From: Pseudogemmobacter faecipullorum | Lineage (GTDB): Bacteria; Pseudomonadota; Alphaproteobacteria; Rhodobacterales; Rhodobacteraceae | Length of the DNA: 64,000 bases | Assembly (NCBI RefSeq): GCF_020539525.1 | Contig: NZ_JACDXX010000012.1 | Location: 1-64,000, forward strand | Direction of reading: 5' to 3' | Shown here: positions 9,590 through 19,487 of the stretch, one piece after another | How the letters are laid out: every line of letters begins with the position of its first letter | Numbering within the stretch: position 1 is the stretch's first letter | Made by a program: the position numbers and the translations under genes | Notes under the pieces: generated by a model | What the model saw: only the letters and a program-made list of their open reading frames with translations | Database searches by the model: none | What the model was told of the DNA's origin: nothing

Positions 9590-9617
9590 AAAAACGGGGG
9601 CCCTGCCCCCGTTTTTT
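9590..9617. terminator. Bidirectional terminator
   Basis: The stem AAAACGGGGGC/GCCCCCGTTTT is flanked by A-runs on one side and a T-run on the other. It can stop the dehydrogenase transcript (plus) and, read from the other strand, the acyltransferase/PTS transcript (minus). Confidence 0.85.
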
Positions 9618-9666
9618 ATCTCAGCCAGCGGGCATTGCCACAGTGCCGGGTCAGGGTAGGGTCAAG

Positions 9667-9677
9667 CCCCCCCCCCC
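9667..9677. repeat. C11 homopolymer tract
   Basis: An uninterrupted run of eleven C lies 5 bp downstream of the acyltransferase stop codon and after the convergent terminator. It is outside any gene, so length change there should be neutral. It is also a likely sequencing-error site. Confidence 0.8.
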
Positions 9678-9681
9678 GCAT

Positions 9682-10560
9682 TCAGATTTTCTTTGCCAGA
9701 TCCAGCGTATGCTGACGCAGCCAGGCGAGGAAGCCGCGCGGATTGCCCTCCCAGTTCTTCAGCTCCTCGGCCGGGATCGGCTCACCGATCACCGGGCGCT
9801 GCGCTTTAAACAGGGATCGGCGGATTTCATAGAGCAGCAGCCCCTGACGGATGGTGTCCGAAATTTTATTGGCGATCAGGAAGATACGGCTGTTCTGACC
9901 AGGGAAATAGATCGGCAGAATGGTGGCGCCCGTGGATTTCACGATCTTATGGGTGAAGACATTCCATTCCGCCTCGACTGCCGGGCCGAAGAAGGTCTCA
10001 GACATCGCAACCTTTCCGGCCGGGAACAGGATGATCACCCCCCCCGCCTTCAGATGCGCCATGGTCGCATTGCGCATTTTTAGCCCCTCTTCGCGCGCAT
10101 TCTCTTCATGCGGGAAGGGCACCGGGATCATGAATTCTTCGACCTCGGGAATGCCGGTCAGCAGCGAGCGGGTCAGGATTTTGAAATCCGGCCGCACCCG
10201 GGCCACCATCTCGGCCATCACCATCCCATCGACAAGGCCGGAAGGGTGATTTGCCACCACCACCACCGGGCCTTTGGCCGGGATGCGGGCAATCTCGGCC
10301 TCGGGCGTGTCGATGCGGATGCCCATATGGCGGATCGCCTTGGGCCAGAACGGGGCGCCAAAGGGCGCTCCGGATTTCTCGAAACTGCGGATCAGCCGCA
10401 GCAGCGTCACCTTCGCCGTCAGCCATTCGATCGCGCGGATGCTATTGGCCTTGAAGGGGTTCTTAAAGGTGCCGGCATAGGACAGCCGGCGCATATCATA
10501 GGCCTTGTCCGGCGCAGATGAAGCGGGTGCCTGTTCTGGTTTTGGGGGTTCTTCGGTCAC
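9682..10560 (-). CDS. Lysophospholipid acyltransferase-family protein (PlsC-like)
   Basis: A 292-residue glycerolipid acyltransferase-fold protein. The catalytic block is NHPSGLVDG at residues 104-112, in which His105 and Asp111 are separated by five residues instead of the usual four. This HX5D form occurs in a subgroup often labelled hemolysin-like acyltransferases. The second conserved block is LFPAGKVA, corresponding to FPEG of PlsC. There is no obvious transmembrane segment, only a Pro-rich N-terminal tail, so peripheral membrane attachment is likely. It probably transfers an acyl chain to a lysolipid, but the acceptor is unknown. It lies downstream of the PTS genes on the same strand. 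Confidence 0.82.
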   Translation of the reverse strand: MTEEPPKPEQAPASSAPDKAYDMRRLSYAGTFKNPFKANSIRAIEWLTAKVTLLRLIRSFEKSGAPFGAPFWPKAIRHMGIRIDTPEAEIARIPAKGPVVVVANHPSGLVDGMVMAEMVARVRPDFKILTRSLLTGIPEVEEFMIPVPFPHEENAREEGLKMRNATMAHLKAGGVIILFPAGKVAMSETFFGPAVEAEWNVFTHKIVKSTGATILPIYFPGQNSRIFLIANKISDTIRQGLLLYEIRRSLFKAQRPVIGEPIPAEELKNWEGNPRGFLAWLRQHTLDLAKKI

Positions 10561-10620
10561 GGAACGGCAATCCTCAGCGTCTGGCCGGGGTCACGAGAAC
10601 CGAGCCCGGGGCAAGGGCTT

Positions 10621-10884
10621 TCAATAATCCTCTCCGAAGCGGGCGGCAACCAGAGCCTCAAGCGCATCGGCGAGTTTCTCCGCTTCGGGACCCGAGGTCG
10701 TCACGGCAATGCTGGTGCCACGCGATGCCGCGAGCATCAAAAGCCCCATGATCGAATCACCCGAGACCTCCATCCCGTCCTTCTCGACCGTGGCGCGGGC
10801 ATCATGCGCCTCGACCGTCTCGACAAATTTTGCCGAGGCACGGGCATGCAGCCCCTTTTCATTGACGATTTTAAACTGACGCAA
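10621..10884 (-). CDS. HPr-family phosphocarrier protein
   Basis: An 87-residue phosphocarrier of the phosphotransferase system. The histidine phosphorylated by Enzyme I is His13 in GLHARAS. Ser44 in GDSIMGLLML is the residue that HPr kinase would phosphorylate, consistent with the hprK gene three genes upstream in the same operon. No sugar permease is present, so this belongs to the regulatory (incomplete) PTS of alphaproteobacteria rather than to sugar uptake. It starts 11 bp after the EIIA stop. Confidence 0.95.
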   Translation of the reverse strand: MRQFKIVNEKGLHARASAKFVETVEAHDARATVEKDGMEVSGDSIMGLLMLAASRGTSIAVTTSGPEAEKLADALEALVAARFGEDY

Positions 10885-10895
10885 GCCCCGCCCCC

Positions 10896-11291
10896 TCAGG
10901 CACCGCCCCCGAGATCGAGGCTGTTGATATATTTGCGCCCGGCATCAAGCGCCGCTGTCACAGCGACGCTGACCGGCAGATCACGCGATTTCGCCAGTTT
11001 GATCAGCATTGGCAGGTTTGCGCCATAGACAATACGCCGTCCCGAAGCCGTACAGGCCGGCAAAGACAGGTTTGAGGGCGATCCGCCGAACATATCGGTG
11101 ACCACGACCACCCCCTCACCGCTATCCACCGAATTGGCGGCTGCGATAATCTCAGCCTGTTTCAGGCTGCGATCATGCTCATCCTCGATAGCGATGGCGA
11201 TCATGCCAGTCTGTGGTCCGACCACATGTTCGACGGCGGAGAGATATTCCCGCGCCAGCCCGCCATGAGCGACGATGACAATCCCGATCAA
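10896..11291 (-). CDS. PTS EIIA component, mannose type
   Basis: A 131-residue cytoplasmic EIIA of the mannose family. The phosphorylated histidine is His9 in [10 protein letters not shown], and the later segment [16 protein letters not shown] is the conserved EIIA-Man core. It has no EIIB, EIIC or EIID partner here, so it should act as a phosphorylation-dependent regulator that takes phosphate from HPr. Its start overlaps the rapZ stop by four bases (11288-11291), so it is translationally coupled. Confidence 0.93.
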   Translation of the reverse strand: MIGIVIVAHGGLAREYLSAVEHVVGPQTGMIAIAIEDEHDRSLKQAEIIAAANSVDSGEGVVVVTDMFGGSPSNLSLPACTASGRRIVYGANLPMLIKLAKSRDLPVSVAVTAALDAGRKYINSLDLGGGA

Positions 11292-12193
11292 CTATCTGAC
11301 ACCTTGCCAGCTGGGGCGGCATTTGCCGCGGCCTTGCGTTCCAGTTCCCTGTGCCGTTTTGACACCGGCCAACCCTCTTGTGCAAGGGCAGTGCCGATCA
11401 GCTCTGCCAGTGCAACCGAGCGATGTTTACCGCCGGTGCAGCCAAAGGCAATGGCCAGATGTGCCTTTCCCTCCTGCAGATGCGCCGGCAGCAAAAACCC
11501 GATCAGATCCTGCAGCTTGCGGACGAAAGGCTCAAAGTTCGGATCCGTGCGCAGATAGGCCAGAACCTCAGGGGCGCGGCCATCGAAATCGCGCAGATGC
11601 GGCTGCCAGTGCGGATTGTTCAGAAAGCGGCAGTCAAAGACCATATCCACGCCGCGCGGCAGGCCACGGCGATAGCTGAAAGACTGCACCGAAACGGCAA
11701 GCCTGCCACTGCCGCCCAGATCGAACCAGCGCGACAGCTCGGCCTTCAGATCATGCGGCGAAAGATCAGTCGTATCAATCAGATGATCTGCCCTGGCCCG
11801 GATCGGTGCCAGCAGATCGATCTCGCGCTCGACGCCCTGATCGGGGCTATCCCCGGCCAGGGGATGGCGGCGGCGGGTCTCGGAATAGCGCCGGACCAGC
11901 TCTCCGGCCTCGCAGTCGAGATAGAGCACCTGGAGCACCACTGCCGGATTGCGCCCCATAGTATCGATCAGCTCGACCAGGGCGCCGGCATTGAAATCAC
12001 GGTTGCGGATATCAAGACCAAGCGCGATCGGACGTTCGGGCGGGGCCCCTTCCAGCAGCCGCGGCACCAGGCTGAGCGGGATATTATCAACCACCTCATA
12101 GCCGAGATCTTCCAGCACATGGACCGCTGTGGTCCGCCCTGCCCCGGAGGGTCCCGTGACAAAGACAACACTGATTTCCGGACCTTCGCCCAT
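11288..12193 (-). CDS. rapZ: RapZ-family nucleotide-binding regulator (YvcJ/RNase adapter)
   Basis: A 301-residue P-loop protein. In E. coli, RapZ guides RNase E to the small RNA GlmZ. The Walker A region is GPSGAGRTT (from residue 14), where Arg20 replaces the usual Lys; I recall this change in alphaproteobacterial members. The C-terminal signature [14 protein letters not shown] is intact. Its place between hprK and the EIIA gene is the standard alphaproteobacterial order. Whether it handles a small RNA here is unknown. Confidence 0.93.
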   Translation of the reverse strand: MGEGPEISVVFVTGPSGAGRTTAVHVLEDLGYEVVDNIPLSLVPRLLEGAPPERPIALGLDIRNRDFNAGALVELIDTMGRNPAVVLQVLYLDCEAGELVRRYSETRRRHPLAGDSPDQGVEREIDLLAPIRARADHLIDTTDLSPHDLKAELSRWFDLGGSGRLAVSVQSFSYRRGLPRGVDMVFDCRFLNNPHWQPHLRDFDGRAPEVLAYLRTDPNFEPFVRKLQDLIGFLLPAHLQEGKAHLAIAFGCTGGKHRSVALAELIGTALAQEGWPVSKRHRELERKAAANAAPAGKVSDS

Positions 12194-12195
12194 AA

Positions 12196-12642
12196 CTACT
12201 CCTGCCGCCCGCCTTTCATCCAGGCGAGCAATCCTTCTGCAAGATGGTCATTCTGTGCGCCCAGCACAAGCGGAAGGAGACAGCCGGCAAGGCTGATTGT
12301 ACGGCGAGGCGGCAATCGGTCCTGCTCTGGCTGAGCCAGATCGACCACCAGAACAACCTCAGATGGTATCGCGGCCGGACTGCGCAACAGGCCGATGCCG
12401 CGCGCCTCGATCAGCCCGCGAATCGCTGCCGAAGGGCAAAAAGCGATCAGCCTCACGCCCTCACGCCGTAAGCCGGTCTGATCATCTGAAATCAGCCCCG
12501 CGCCATAGGCCATAAGCTTCAGCGCGAGGGCCGATTTCCCCGACCCCGAAGGCCCGAGAATCAGCAGGGCTTTGCCGGCAATCGCAATGCAGCTGGCATG
12601 CAGGATCATGCTCTGTGCCATGCTCTCTACCGGATCCGTCAC
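12196..12642 (-). CDS. hprK: HPr kinase/phosphorylase, short alphaproteobacterial form
   Basis: A 148-residue protein containing only the C-terminal kinase/phosphorylase domain of HprK. It phosphorylates HPr on Ser44 and can reverse the reaction. The P-loop GPSGSGKSA starts at residue 30 and is followed by LISDDQT. The N-terminal domain found in Firmicutes is absent, as is usual in alphaproteobacteria. It lies 8 bp after chvG and 2 bp before rapZ, so the sensor system and the PTS are probably cotranscribed. Confidence 0.93.
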   Translation of the reverse strand: MTDPVESMAQSMILHASCIAIAGKALLILGPSGSGKSALALKLMAYGAGLISDDQTGLRREGVRLIAFCPSAAIRGLIEARGIGLLRSPAAIPSEVVLVVDLAQPEQDRLPPRRTISLAGCLLPLVLGAQNDHLAEGLLAWMKGGRQE

Positions 12643-12650
12643 CGCCCGGC

Positions 12651-14339
12651 TCAGACCGGCAGACCGACAACGAAGCGCGCGCCAAGCGGGGGCGAAGCGG
12701 CATCGACGCCGGGCTGACGGATATTCTCGGCCCAGATTACCCCGCCATGCGCCTCGACGATCTGTTTTGAGATCGACAGGCCAAGGCCCGAATTATTTCC
12801 GAAATGGGTTTCCGGCCGGTCGGAATAGAAGCGCTTGAACACCTTGGTCAGGGCCTGTTCCGGAATGCCCGGCCCGGTATCCTCGACCACCACCAGCACA
12901 CGGTTGTCGCGCTGGCGCGCCCAGACCCGCACCGCATCCCCTTCCTCGCAGAAAGAGATGGCATTGGTGATCAGATTGACGAAGACCTGCGCCAGACGCG
13001 CCTCAAGCCCGCGGATCACGATCCGGTCCGGCGGCAGATCCGAGATGAAATCGACGCCATCCTCTGCGGCCTGCTGGCCCAGATATTGCGACAGATTGCC
13101 AAGGGTGCGGACGAGGTCAAACTCCTCCTCCTCTTCTTTCACCAGCTCGGAATCGAGGCGCGAGGCATTGGAGATATCGCTGACCAGCCGGTCGAGCCGG
13201 CGCACATCATGCTCGATCACATCCAGCAGTTTCTCGCGGTGCTCTTCCTTACGGACGAAGCGCAGCGAACCGACCGCCGAGCGCAGGCTGGCGAGCGGGT
13301 TCTTGATCTCATGCGCCACATCGGCCGCGAACTGCTCATTGGCATCGATCCGGTCGTAAAGCGCCGAGACCATGCCCCGCATCGCCACCGACAGCCGGCC
13401 AATCTCATCGGGCCGCGCCGCCAGATCCGGGATCCGCACCCGCCCGGTCGAGACCTTGCCGCCATCGCGGTCACGCCCCACTTCGGCCGCTGCGGCCAGA
13501 TCCGACAAAGGATTGGCAATGGTTGAGGCCAGCACCAGCGACAGACCGACCGAGGTCAGCAGGGCGACGAGGAAGACCTGCAGGATCTGCTCGCGCTCAT
13601 AGCGCACCAGCGCGTCAATCTCGCCCGCAGCCGAGGTCAGGGCGATGGCGCCGATCATCGCATCGCCGCTGCGGATCGGGGTTGCCACCGAGAACAGCGT
13701 CCCGCCTTCGGCATCGGGGCCGGTGACCGAACGGGTCTGACCGGCGATCAGATCGGGCAGCATATCCCGCGCCAGGGTCTCTCCATCAAAGGCCTGTTCC
13801 GGCGGGCGGCTGAGCGAGAGCACAACCGCGACCCCATCCCAGACCGAGTTCAGGAAATCAGTGATCAGCGTCGGGCGCGGCTTGCCCGCCGCCGCACTGG
13901 CCGGGCCGGTACGGCTGGCCAGAAGATTGCCCTCGGTGTCAAAAACAAAGGCATCGACGCCCGGCGCAAGGCTGATCCGTTCCAGCACCGCAGCCGGTGC
14001 CTCTGGTTCGGCACCTGCACTGCGGCTGGTCTCAAAGATGCTGGCGATCAGCTCTGCCTCACGGATCAGCCCGGCCTCACGCGACAGCACAAGGGAATCG
14101 CGGAACGGGTTGAGAAACAGCACCCCGGCCACCAGCAGCACCAGGGCCATCAGGTTAAAAATGATGATCTTGCGGGCCAGCGGGCTGCGATTGAGCGAGA
14201 CGAAACCGCCGCGGGTGCGGCGGTCGCGCTGCTCATCAGGAATGCTGTCCGGAGAATCCCAGTCCTCGCCCAGCAACACATCCCCGGCTTTGGGTTTGCG
14301 GCTGGCCTGCTCCGGATCAAGGCGCGGGGTTGCGCTCAT
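12651..14339 (-). CDS. chvG: Sensor histidine kinase ChvG (ExoS/BvrS family)
   Basis: A 562-residue membrane kinase that senses acid or envelope stress and phosphorylates ChvI. The order is a cytoplasmic N-terminal tail of about 50 residues; a first transmembrane helix ([19 protein letters not shown]); a periplasmic stimulus domain of about 210 residues; a second helix ([18 protein letters not shown]); a HAMP linker; a HisKA domain with phospho-acceptor His343 in [10 protein letters not shown]; and an ATPase domain with [13 protein letters not shown] and NSGLGLSI boxes. Its start overlaps the chvI stop by 4 bp. Conserved order with hprK and divergent pckA supports the name. Confidence 0.95.
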   Translation of the reverse strand: MSATPRLDPEQASRKPKAGDVLLGEDWDSPDSIPDEQRDRRTRGGFVSLNRSPLARKIIIFNLMALVLLVAGVLFLNPFRDSLVLSREAGLIREAELIASIFETSRSAGAEPEAPAAVLERISLAPGVDAFVFDTEGNLLASRTGPASAAAGKPRPTLITDFLNSVWDGVAVVLSLSRPPEQAFDGETLARDMLPDLIAGQTRSVTGPDAEGGTLFSVATPIRSGDAMIGAIALTSAAGEIDALVRYEREQILQVFLVALLTSVGLSLVLASTIANPLSDLAAAAEVGRDRDGGKVSTGRVRIPDLAARPDEIGRLSVAMRGMVSALYDRIDANEQFAADVAHEIKNPLASLRSAVGSLRFVRKEEHREKLLDVIEHDVRRLDRLVSDISNASRLDSELVKEEEEEFDLVRTLGNLSQYLGQQAAEDGVDFISDLPPDRIVIRGLEARLAQVFVNLITNAISFCEEGDAVRVWARQRDNRVLVVVEDTGPGIPEQALTKVFKRFYSDRPETHFGNNSGLGLSISKQIVEAHGGVIWAENIRQPGVDAASPPLGARFVVGLPV

Positions 14340-15037
14340 TCTTCGTTATAGCGGTAGCCGATGCCATAGAGCGTCTCGATGGCGGTAAATTCCTCATCCA
14401 CCGAGCGCATTTTCTTGCGCAGCCGCTTGATATGGCTGTCGATGGTGCGGTCATCGACATAGACCTGATCATCATAGGCCACATCCATCAGCTGATCGCG
14501 CGACTTCACAAAGCCCGGACGCTGGGCAAGCGCCTGCAGCAGCAAAAACTCGGTCACGGTCAGCGAGACATCGCGCCCCTTCCAGCTGACGGCATGGCGC
14601 AGCGGATCCATGCGCAGATTGCCGCGCTCAATCACCTTATTCTCTTCGGTAACCGGCGTATCCACCCCGGCGCCCGCCTCCTGGCGCCGCAGCAAAGTCC
14701 GGATCCTTTCGACCAGCAGGCGCTGGCTGAAGGGCTTTTTGACGTAATCATCGGCCCCCATACGCAGGCCGAGCACCTCGTCGATCTCATCATCCTTGGA
14801 GGTCAGGAAGATAATCGGCATCGAGGTCTTCTGGCGCAGGCGCTGCAACAGGTCCATCCCGTCCATACGCGGCATTTTTATATCCAGCACCGCCATATCC
14901 GGCATGCGCCGGCTGAAGGCATCAAGCGCCGACTGACCATCATTATAAGTTTCGACCTCAAAGCCCTCGGCCTCAAGCGTCATCGATACCGAAGTCAAAA
15001 TATTGCGGTCGTCGTCGACTAAAGCAATTCGCGACAT
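14336..15037 (-). CDS. chvI: Response regulator ChvI (OmpR family)
   Basis: A 233-residue OmpR/PhoB-type regulator. The receiver domain has the acidic patch VDDDR (residues 7-11) and phospho-acceptor Asp52 in VLDIKMP. The conserved Lys lies in VKKPFS. The C-terminal winged helix ends [17 protein letters not shown] start at the ATG at 15037 ([10 protein letters not shown]); an upstream in-frame start at 15073 would add a tail not typical of the family. ChvI controls envelope, acid-response and exopolysaccharide genes in relatives. The phased repeats at 15188-15246, between chvI and pckA, could be its own binding sites. Confidence 0.95.
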   Translation of the reverse strand: MSRIALVDDDRNILTSVSMTLEAEGFEVETYNDGQSALDAFSRRMPDMAVLDIKMPRMDGMDLLQRLRQKTSMPIIFLTSKDDEIDEVLGLRMGADDYVKKPFSQRLLVERIRTLLRRQEAGAGVDTPVTEENKVIERGNLRMDPLRHAVSWKGRDVSLTVTEFLLLQALAQRPGFVKSRDQLMDVAYDDQVYVDDRTIDSHIKRLRKKMRSVDEEFTAIETLYGIGYRYNEE

Positions 15038-15187
15038 GACTGATCCTGCTCTGCTCAATAAATTTTGCGTCATTCTCTGCTGCCCAGGTCACGGAATCAA
15101 TATAAATCCGAATCACTCCCTCCGCACTCGCCTCAAAGCGGAGCGGATTCGCCACAGGCATGTGATATCTGCCCCAGCCGGCGCCTC

Positions 15188-15246
15188 AGCGCAAAATGGT
15201 TGCGCTAACCTGAGCGTGATTGCGCTAACTACACGAAATCGCGCTA
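15188..15246. promoter_or_regulatory. Phased repeat array between chvI and pckA (candidate operator)
   Basis: AGCGCAA (15188-15194) and TTGCGCT (15200-15206) form a 7-bp inverted repeat with a 5-bp spacer. TTGCGCTAAC then recurs exactly at 15200-15209 and 15220-15229, a 20-bp step or about two helical turns. A weaker CGCGCTA follows at 15240-15246. The block lies about 140 bp upstream of pckA and 150 bp upstream of chvI. The phasing suggests a regulator dimer, ChvI being an obvious candidate. The remainder of the gap 15038-15384 shows a GC-rich stretch before the pckA ribosome site. Confidence 0.5.
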
Positions 15247-15384
15247 TTTTCCTTTCCGGCGACCATGATATAGCCCGCCACATGGTCAACCAGGGTTGGC
15301 CTTTAGTGCTTTGCACCCATGGCCCGGGTGCAGCCTTACCCTCACGCCGCGCGGGAGGCCCGCGGCAAACGGAGCTTGCAGCAG

Positions 15385-16986
15385 ATGACTATGAACGGAC
15401 GTGTGAACCCTAAACGTACGTTGGAACACCAGGGCATCAAAGGTGCCGCCGCCGTTCACTATAACTATCTGGAGCCTGCACTTGTCGAAGCCGCGGTCAG
15501 CCGCGGCGAGGGCCATCTTGGCAAGGGCGGCGCTGTTCTCTGCAATACGGGGAAATTTACCGGCCGCTCGCCGAAGGACAAATTTGTCGTGCGCAGCGCT
15601 GCCACCGAAGACAGCATCTGGTGGGAAAACAACGCCCCGATGACGCCGGAGGCCTGGGCGCTGCTCAAAGCGGATATGCTGGCCCATATCGAAGGCCGTG
15701 AGCTTTTCGTCCAGGATCTTTACGCTGGCGCCGATGCGGCCCACCGCGTTGACGTGCGTATGGTCACCGAGCTGGCCTGGCATAACCTCTTCATCCGCCA
15801 CCTGCTGCGCCGCCCCGAGCGCGCCGAGCTTGATGCGTTTGAGCCGGAATGGAGCATCATCAACCTGCCGTCGTTCAAAGCCGATCCGGCCCGCCACGGC
15901 TGCCGCAGCGACACGGTCATCGCGCTGAACTTTGAGGAAAAAACCGTTCTTATCGCCAATACCGCCTATGCGGGCGAGAATAAGAAATCGGTCTTTACCA
16001 TCCTGAACTACCTGCTGCCTGCCAAGGGCGTGATGGCGATGCATTGCTCGGCCAACCATGCCATCGGCAATCCCGATGACACCGCGATCTTCTTCGGCCT
16101 GTCGGGCACTGGAAAAACCACGCTTTCGGCAGATCCCTCGCGCATCCTGATCGGCGATGATGAGCATGGCTGGTCGGATGAGGGCACCTTCAACTTTGAG
16201 GGTGGCTGCTACGCCAAGACCATCAATCTCTCGGCCGAGGCCGAGCCCGAGATCTATGCGACCACGCATCGCTTTGCGACCGTGATCGAAAACATGGTCT
16301 GGGACAAAGACACGTTTGAGCTGGATTACGAAGACAATTCGCTCACCGATAATATGCGTTGCGCCTATCCGCTGGATTACATCTCCAATGCTTCGGCAAC
16401 CGGCCTTGGGGGCCAGCCGAAGAATGTGGTGATGCTGACCTGTGATGCTTTCGGCGTGCTGCCTCCCATCGCCCGCCTCACCCCGGCCCAGGCGATGTAT
16501 CACTTCCTCTCGGGCTTCACCTCGAAAACCCCGGGCACCGAGCGCGGCGTGACCGAGCCGACCCCGACCTTCTCGACCTGCTTCGGCGCGCCCTTCATGC
16601 CGCGTCGTCCCGAGGTTTATGGCAAGCTGCTGCAAAAGAAGATCGCCGAAACCGGCGCCGAATGCTGGCTGGTCAATACCGGCTGGACCGGCGGCAAGCA
16701 TGGCACCGGCAAGCGTATGCCGATCAAAGCCACAAGGGCTTTGCTGACGGCCGCGCTCGACGGCTCGCTGTCGAAGGCAAAATTCCGCAAGGATCCGAAT
16801 TTTGGCTTTGAGGTTCCGGTTGAGGTGGCAGGCGTCGATGCAACTCTGCTGAACCCGCGCGAGACCTGGGCCGATCAGGCCGCCTATGACGCGCAGGCCA
16901 GGATCCTGGTCGATATGTTCTCGAAGAACTTTGCTCAGTATGTCGAGCATATCGACGAGGATGTGAAAGCCGCGGCAATCGGCTGA
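15385..16986 (+). CDS. pckA: Phosphoenolpyruvate carboxykinase (ATP)
   Basis: This enzyme converts oxaloacetate and ATP to phosphoenolpyruvate, CO2 and ADP, the first step of gluconeogenesis. It has 533 residues, normal for the ATP type. The kinase-1a P-loop GLSGTGKTT starts at residue 238. Other conserved blocks are [10 protein letters not shown], the metal/kinase-2 region [19 protein letters not shown], and the adenine-binding NTGWTGG followed by [11 protein letters not shown] start at the ATG at 15385 because GGAG lies 10 nt upstream and the upstream in-frame extension is not family-like. The divergent neighbour chvI suggests shared regulation. A strong terminator follows. Confidence 0.97.
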   Translation: MTMNGRVNPKRTLEHQGIKGAAAVHYNYLEPALVEAAVSRGEGHLGKGGAVLCNTGKFTGRSPKDKFVVRSAATEDSIWWENNAPMTPEAWALLKADMLAHIEGRELFVQDLYAGADAAHRVDVRMVTELAWHNLFIRHLLRRPERAELDAFEPEWSIINLPSFKADPARHGCRSDTVIALNFEEKTVLIANTAYAGENKKSVFTILNYLLPAKGVMAMHCSANHAIGNPDDTAIFFGLSGTGKTTLSADPSRILIGDDEHGWSDEGTFNFEGGCYAKTINLSAEAEPEIYATTHRFATVIENMVWDKDTFELDYEDNSLTDNMRCAYPLDYISNASATGLGGQPKNVVMLTCDAFGVLPPIARLTPAQAMYHFLSGFTSKTPGTERGVTEPTPTFSTCFGAPFMPRRPEVYGKLLQKKIAETGAECWLVNTGWTGGKHGTGKRMPIKATRALLTAALDGSLSKAKFRKDPNFGFEVPVEVAGVDATLLNPRETWADQAAYDAQARILVDMFSKNFAQYVEHIDEDVKAAAIG

Positions 16987-17007
16987 ACTGTTCGATAAGT
17001 GAAAATC

Positions 17008-17043
17008 AAAAGCCCCGGATCCGTGCTGATCCGGGGCTTTTTG
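17008..17043. terminator. Bidirectional terminator between pckA and the decarboxylase gene
   Basis: The perfect stem AAAAGCCCCGGAT/ATCCGGGGCTTTT ends in TTTTT on the plus strand and TTTTGATTTTC on the minus strand, so it serves both convergent transcripts. Confidence 0.9.
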
Positions 17044-17064
17044 TTCGTTCTTTCCCTGAAACCG

Positions 17065-18678
17065 TCAGACGATGCCGGTCTGTCTGCGCAGCTCATCGCC
17101 AAAGATCAGCATGGTGGGGCCTTTGCGCGATGCCCCCGCCTTCAGGAAATCCGGCAGATCGGCAAGCGCGCTCACCCGTTCCACATGCCAGCCCGAGGCT
17201 TTGGCAATCGCCGCCAGATCGGGCGTATAGATATCGACGCCCAGCGGCGGGATATTCTTCGCCAGCATATAGCTTTTGATCTCGCCATAGCCCTTATTGT
17301 CATGCAGCAGCAGGATCACCGGCAGCTCAGCCTCGGTTGCCGAGGCCAGTTCCGAGAGCGAAAACTGCAGCCCGCCATCGCCTGAGATCGCCACCACCGG
17401 CCGGTCATCGGCCAGTTTCGCGCCAATCGCGGCCGGCAGACCATAGCCGAGCGTGCCATAGCCCGTGGCCGAATTGAACCAGCTGCCCGGCGTCGCGGCG
17501 GCAAAGCCCATATTGCCGGCATAGACCAGCTGGGTGCTGTCACCGACAAACCGCGCCTCAGGCAGGGTGTCGCGCGCCAGGTCGAGCAGGGCCAGATCCT
17601 GTCGATAGGCCAGAGGCAGCGGCCCGCGCGCCGCTTCCGCCCGGCCTGCCGCCGCCGCGCCTGCGCCACATGCACCGCCCAGCGGCAGCGCTTCGGCCAG
17701 CACCGCCTCCACAAAGGCACTGGCATCGCCGACGATCCGGCTGCCCCCAGCCTCACCCCGCACCATATGGCGCGGGTCCAGATCGACCTGCACCACCCGC
17801 TTCGGCAGCTCGAACCCGCCATCCTCATTCATATCGTAATCGGTCGGTCCGAATTCGGTGCCAAGCGCCAGAATACCATCGGCCCCCCGGATCAGCGCCC
17901 GCACTTCGGGCAGAGAGGGCGAACAGGCCACCGCCAGCGGATGGCCCGGCGGCAAGAGCCCGCGCGCATTGGTGGTCATCACCACCGGCGCATCCAGCCG
18001 TTCCGCCAGATCCTGCACCCGGGCGCCCTTCGCGCCGCCCCCGGCCAGAATGACCAGCGAACGGCAGGAGGCCAGGCGTTCCCCCGCCTCTTCCAGCGCG
18101 GTGCGTGAAGGGGCAGGACGATGGATCTTCGCCACCTCGCCTACCAGCAGATGCCCGGCCGGGGCCAGCATCACATTAATCGGCAGCTCAATATGCACCG
18201 GGCGCGGGCGCCCGCCCTCAAACACCGCGAAAGCCTCAGCAAGCACCGATTCCAGCTCTTCGGGCGCATTGACCGTGCGTGAAAAGGCCGAGACGCCGGA
18301 GACCAGGGCCTGCTGGTCCGGCAGCTCATGCAGCCAGCCGCGCCCCGACCCCATCCGGCCATGCGCATTCACCGTCGAGATCACCAGCATCGGCACGGAA
18401 TCGCCGTAGGCCTGGCCCATAGCCGTGACGATATTGGTCATGCCAGGCCCGGAAATGATGAAACAGACCCCGGGTCTGCCGCTGGCACGGGCATAGCCAT
18501 CGGCCATAAAACCGGCGCCCTGCTCATGGCGGGGGGTGATATGGCGGATCCCGGACCCGGCAAGGCCACGGTACAGCTCAACCGTATGTACGCCCGGGAT
18601 GCCGAACACCACCTCCACCCCACGGGCGCGCAGGAGCCGCGTCAGATAGACGCCGGTGGAAATATCATCTGTAGTCAC
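17065..18678 (-). CDS. Thiamine-diphosphate-dependent 2-oxoacid decarboxylase, AruI-like
   Basis: A 537-residue member of the acetolactate-synthase fold. The cofactor-activating glutamate is Glu52 in PRHEQGAGFMADGYARASG. The middle domain is intact. The diphosphate/Mg motif GDGGLQFS with DNKGYGEI lies in the C-terminal domain. Overall it resembles AruI, the 5-guanidino-2-oxopentanoate decarboxylase of the arginine transaminase pathway. That substrate is not provable from sequence. It is less likely to be a true acetolactate synthase because no small subunit is present and it sits in a transporter operon, its start overlapping the permease stop by 4 bp. It would act on the product of an imported arginine-like compound. 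Confidence 0.75.
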   Translation of the reverse strand: MTTDDISTGVYLTRLLRARGVEVVFGIPGVHTVELYRGLAGSGIRHITPRHEQGAGFMADGYARASGRPGVCFIISGPGMTNIVTAMGQAYGDSVPMLVISTVNAHGRMGSGRGWLHELPDQQALVSGVSAFSRTVNAPEELESVLAEAFAVFEGGRPRPVHIELPINVMLAPAGHLLVGEVAKIHRPAPSRTALEEAGERLASCRSLVILAGGGAKGARVQDLAERLDAPVVMTTNARGLLPPGHPLAVACSPSLPEVRALIRGADGILALGTEFGPTDYDMNEDGGFELPKRVVQVDLDPRHMVRGEAGGSRIVGDASAFVEAVLAEALPLGGACGAGAAAAGRAEAARGPLPLAYRQDLALLDLARDTLPEARFVGDSTQLVYAGNMGFAAATPGSWFNSATGYGTLGYGLPAAIGAKLADDRPVVAISGDGGLQFSLSELASATEAELPVILLLHDNKGYGEIKSYMLAKNIPPLGVDIYTPDLAAIAKASGWHVERVSALADLPDFLKAGASRKGPTMLIFGDELRRQTGIV

Positions 18679-19487
18679 GTCTCACTCCTTCCCTGCCGCA
18701 AAGCGACAGCCGTTCTGACCAGCACCACCAGCACCACAATGGCAATCAGCACCACCGAGATTGCGGCAATCGCCGGATCGATATTATCGCGCAGCCCCAT
18801 CCACATCATGCGCGGCAGCGTCACCGCATTCACCGAGGTGATAAAGAGCGTGACCCCGATCTCCTCCCAGGAGAGCACGAAAGTCAGGAAAAACGCGGTG
18901 ATCAGGCCAAAGCGGATATTGGGCAGGATCACCCCGAAAATCCGGCGCCCCAGCCCCGCCCCCATCGAGCGGGCCGCAAGGTCAATACGGCGGTCAACCT
19001 GGCCCAAAGCCACGCTCAGCAGCACCACGGCAAAAGGCGCGACCATCACCACATGCGCCATCACGACGCCAAAGAACGTGTCATAGCCGACCACTCCATT
19101 CCATTGCCCAAGCGTGGTCAGGAAGAAATAGAGGGTCAGGGCCGAGACCACCGGCGGCGCCACCATCGGCATCAGCGCCAGCCCCATATAAAGCCCGGCA
19201 AAGCGCGGCCGCAGCATCCAGATCCCCAGCGCGAACAAAGCCGCAAGGCTGGTGGCGATCACGCTGGTCACAAGGCCAATCCTGACCGAAAGCCAGATCC
19301 CCTGGCCCCAGGCCGGGTTATCAAGCAGCGCCTGATAATGGCGCAAAGACCATGTGCCCCCCGGCAATGAGAGGTAGCGGTTCGGGGTAAAGCTGACCGG
19401 CACCACCGCAATCAGCGGCATCAGCAGGAACAAAGCGACGAAACCGGCCAGGATCGTGGCGAGCAGCGAGGGTTTGAGACGGATCAT
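18675..19487 (-). CDS. ABC transporter permease, PotC type
   Basis: A 270-residue inner-membrane permease with six predicted helices. The ABC-interaction (EAA) loop falls around LAARSMGAGLGRRIFGVILP, as in spermidine/putrescine-type (PotC) permeases. It pairs with the next permease to form the channel. Gene starts and stops overlap by 4 bp on both sides (18675-18678 and 19484-19487), so expression is tightly coupled. Substrate specificity comes from the binding protein at 20374-21486. Confidence 0.88.
   Translation of the reverse strand: MIRLKPSLLATILAGFVALFLLMPLIAVVPVSFTPNRYLSLPGGTWSLRHYQALLDNPAWGQGIWLSVRIGLVTSVIATSLAALFALGIWMLRPRFAGLYMGLALMPMVAPPVVSALTLYFFLTTLGQWNGVVGYDTFFGVVMAHVVMVAPFAVVLLSVALGQVDRRIDLAARSMGAGLGRRIFGVILPNIRFGLITAFFLTFVLSWEEIGVTLFITSVNAVTLPRMMWMGLRDNIDPAIAAISVVLIAIVVLVVLVRTAVALRQGRSET

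Noticed and set aside
9667-9677. C11 tract as a phase-variation switch
   Set aside because: It lies between stop codon and terminator, outside any coding or promoter region.
15286-16950. A 554-codon antisense frame opposite pckA
   Set aside because: It is the mirror of a well-conserved high-GC gene. The composition is Arg/Gly/His-rich and no family is recognisable.
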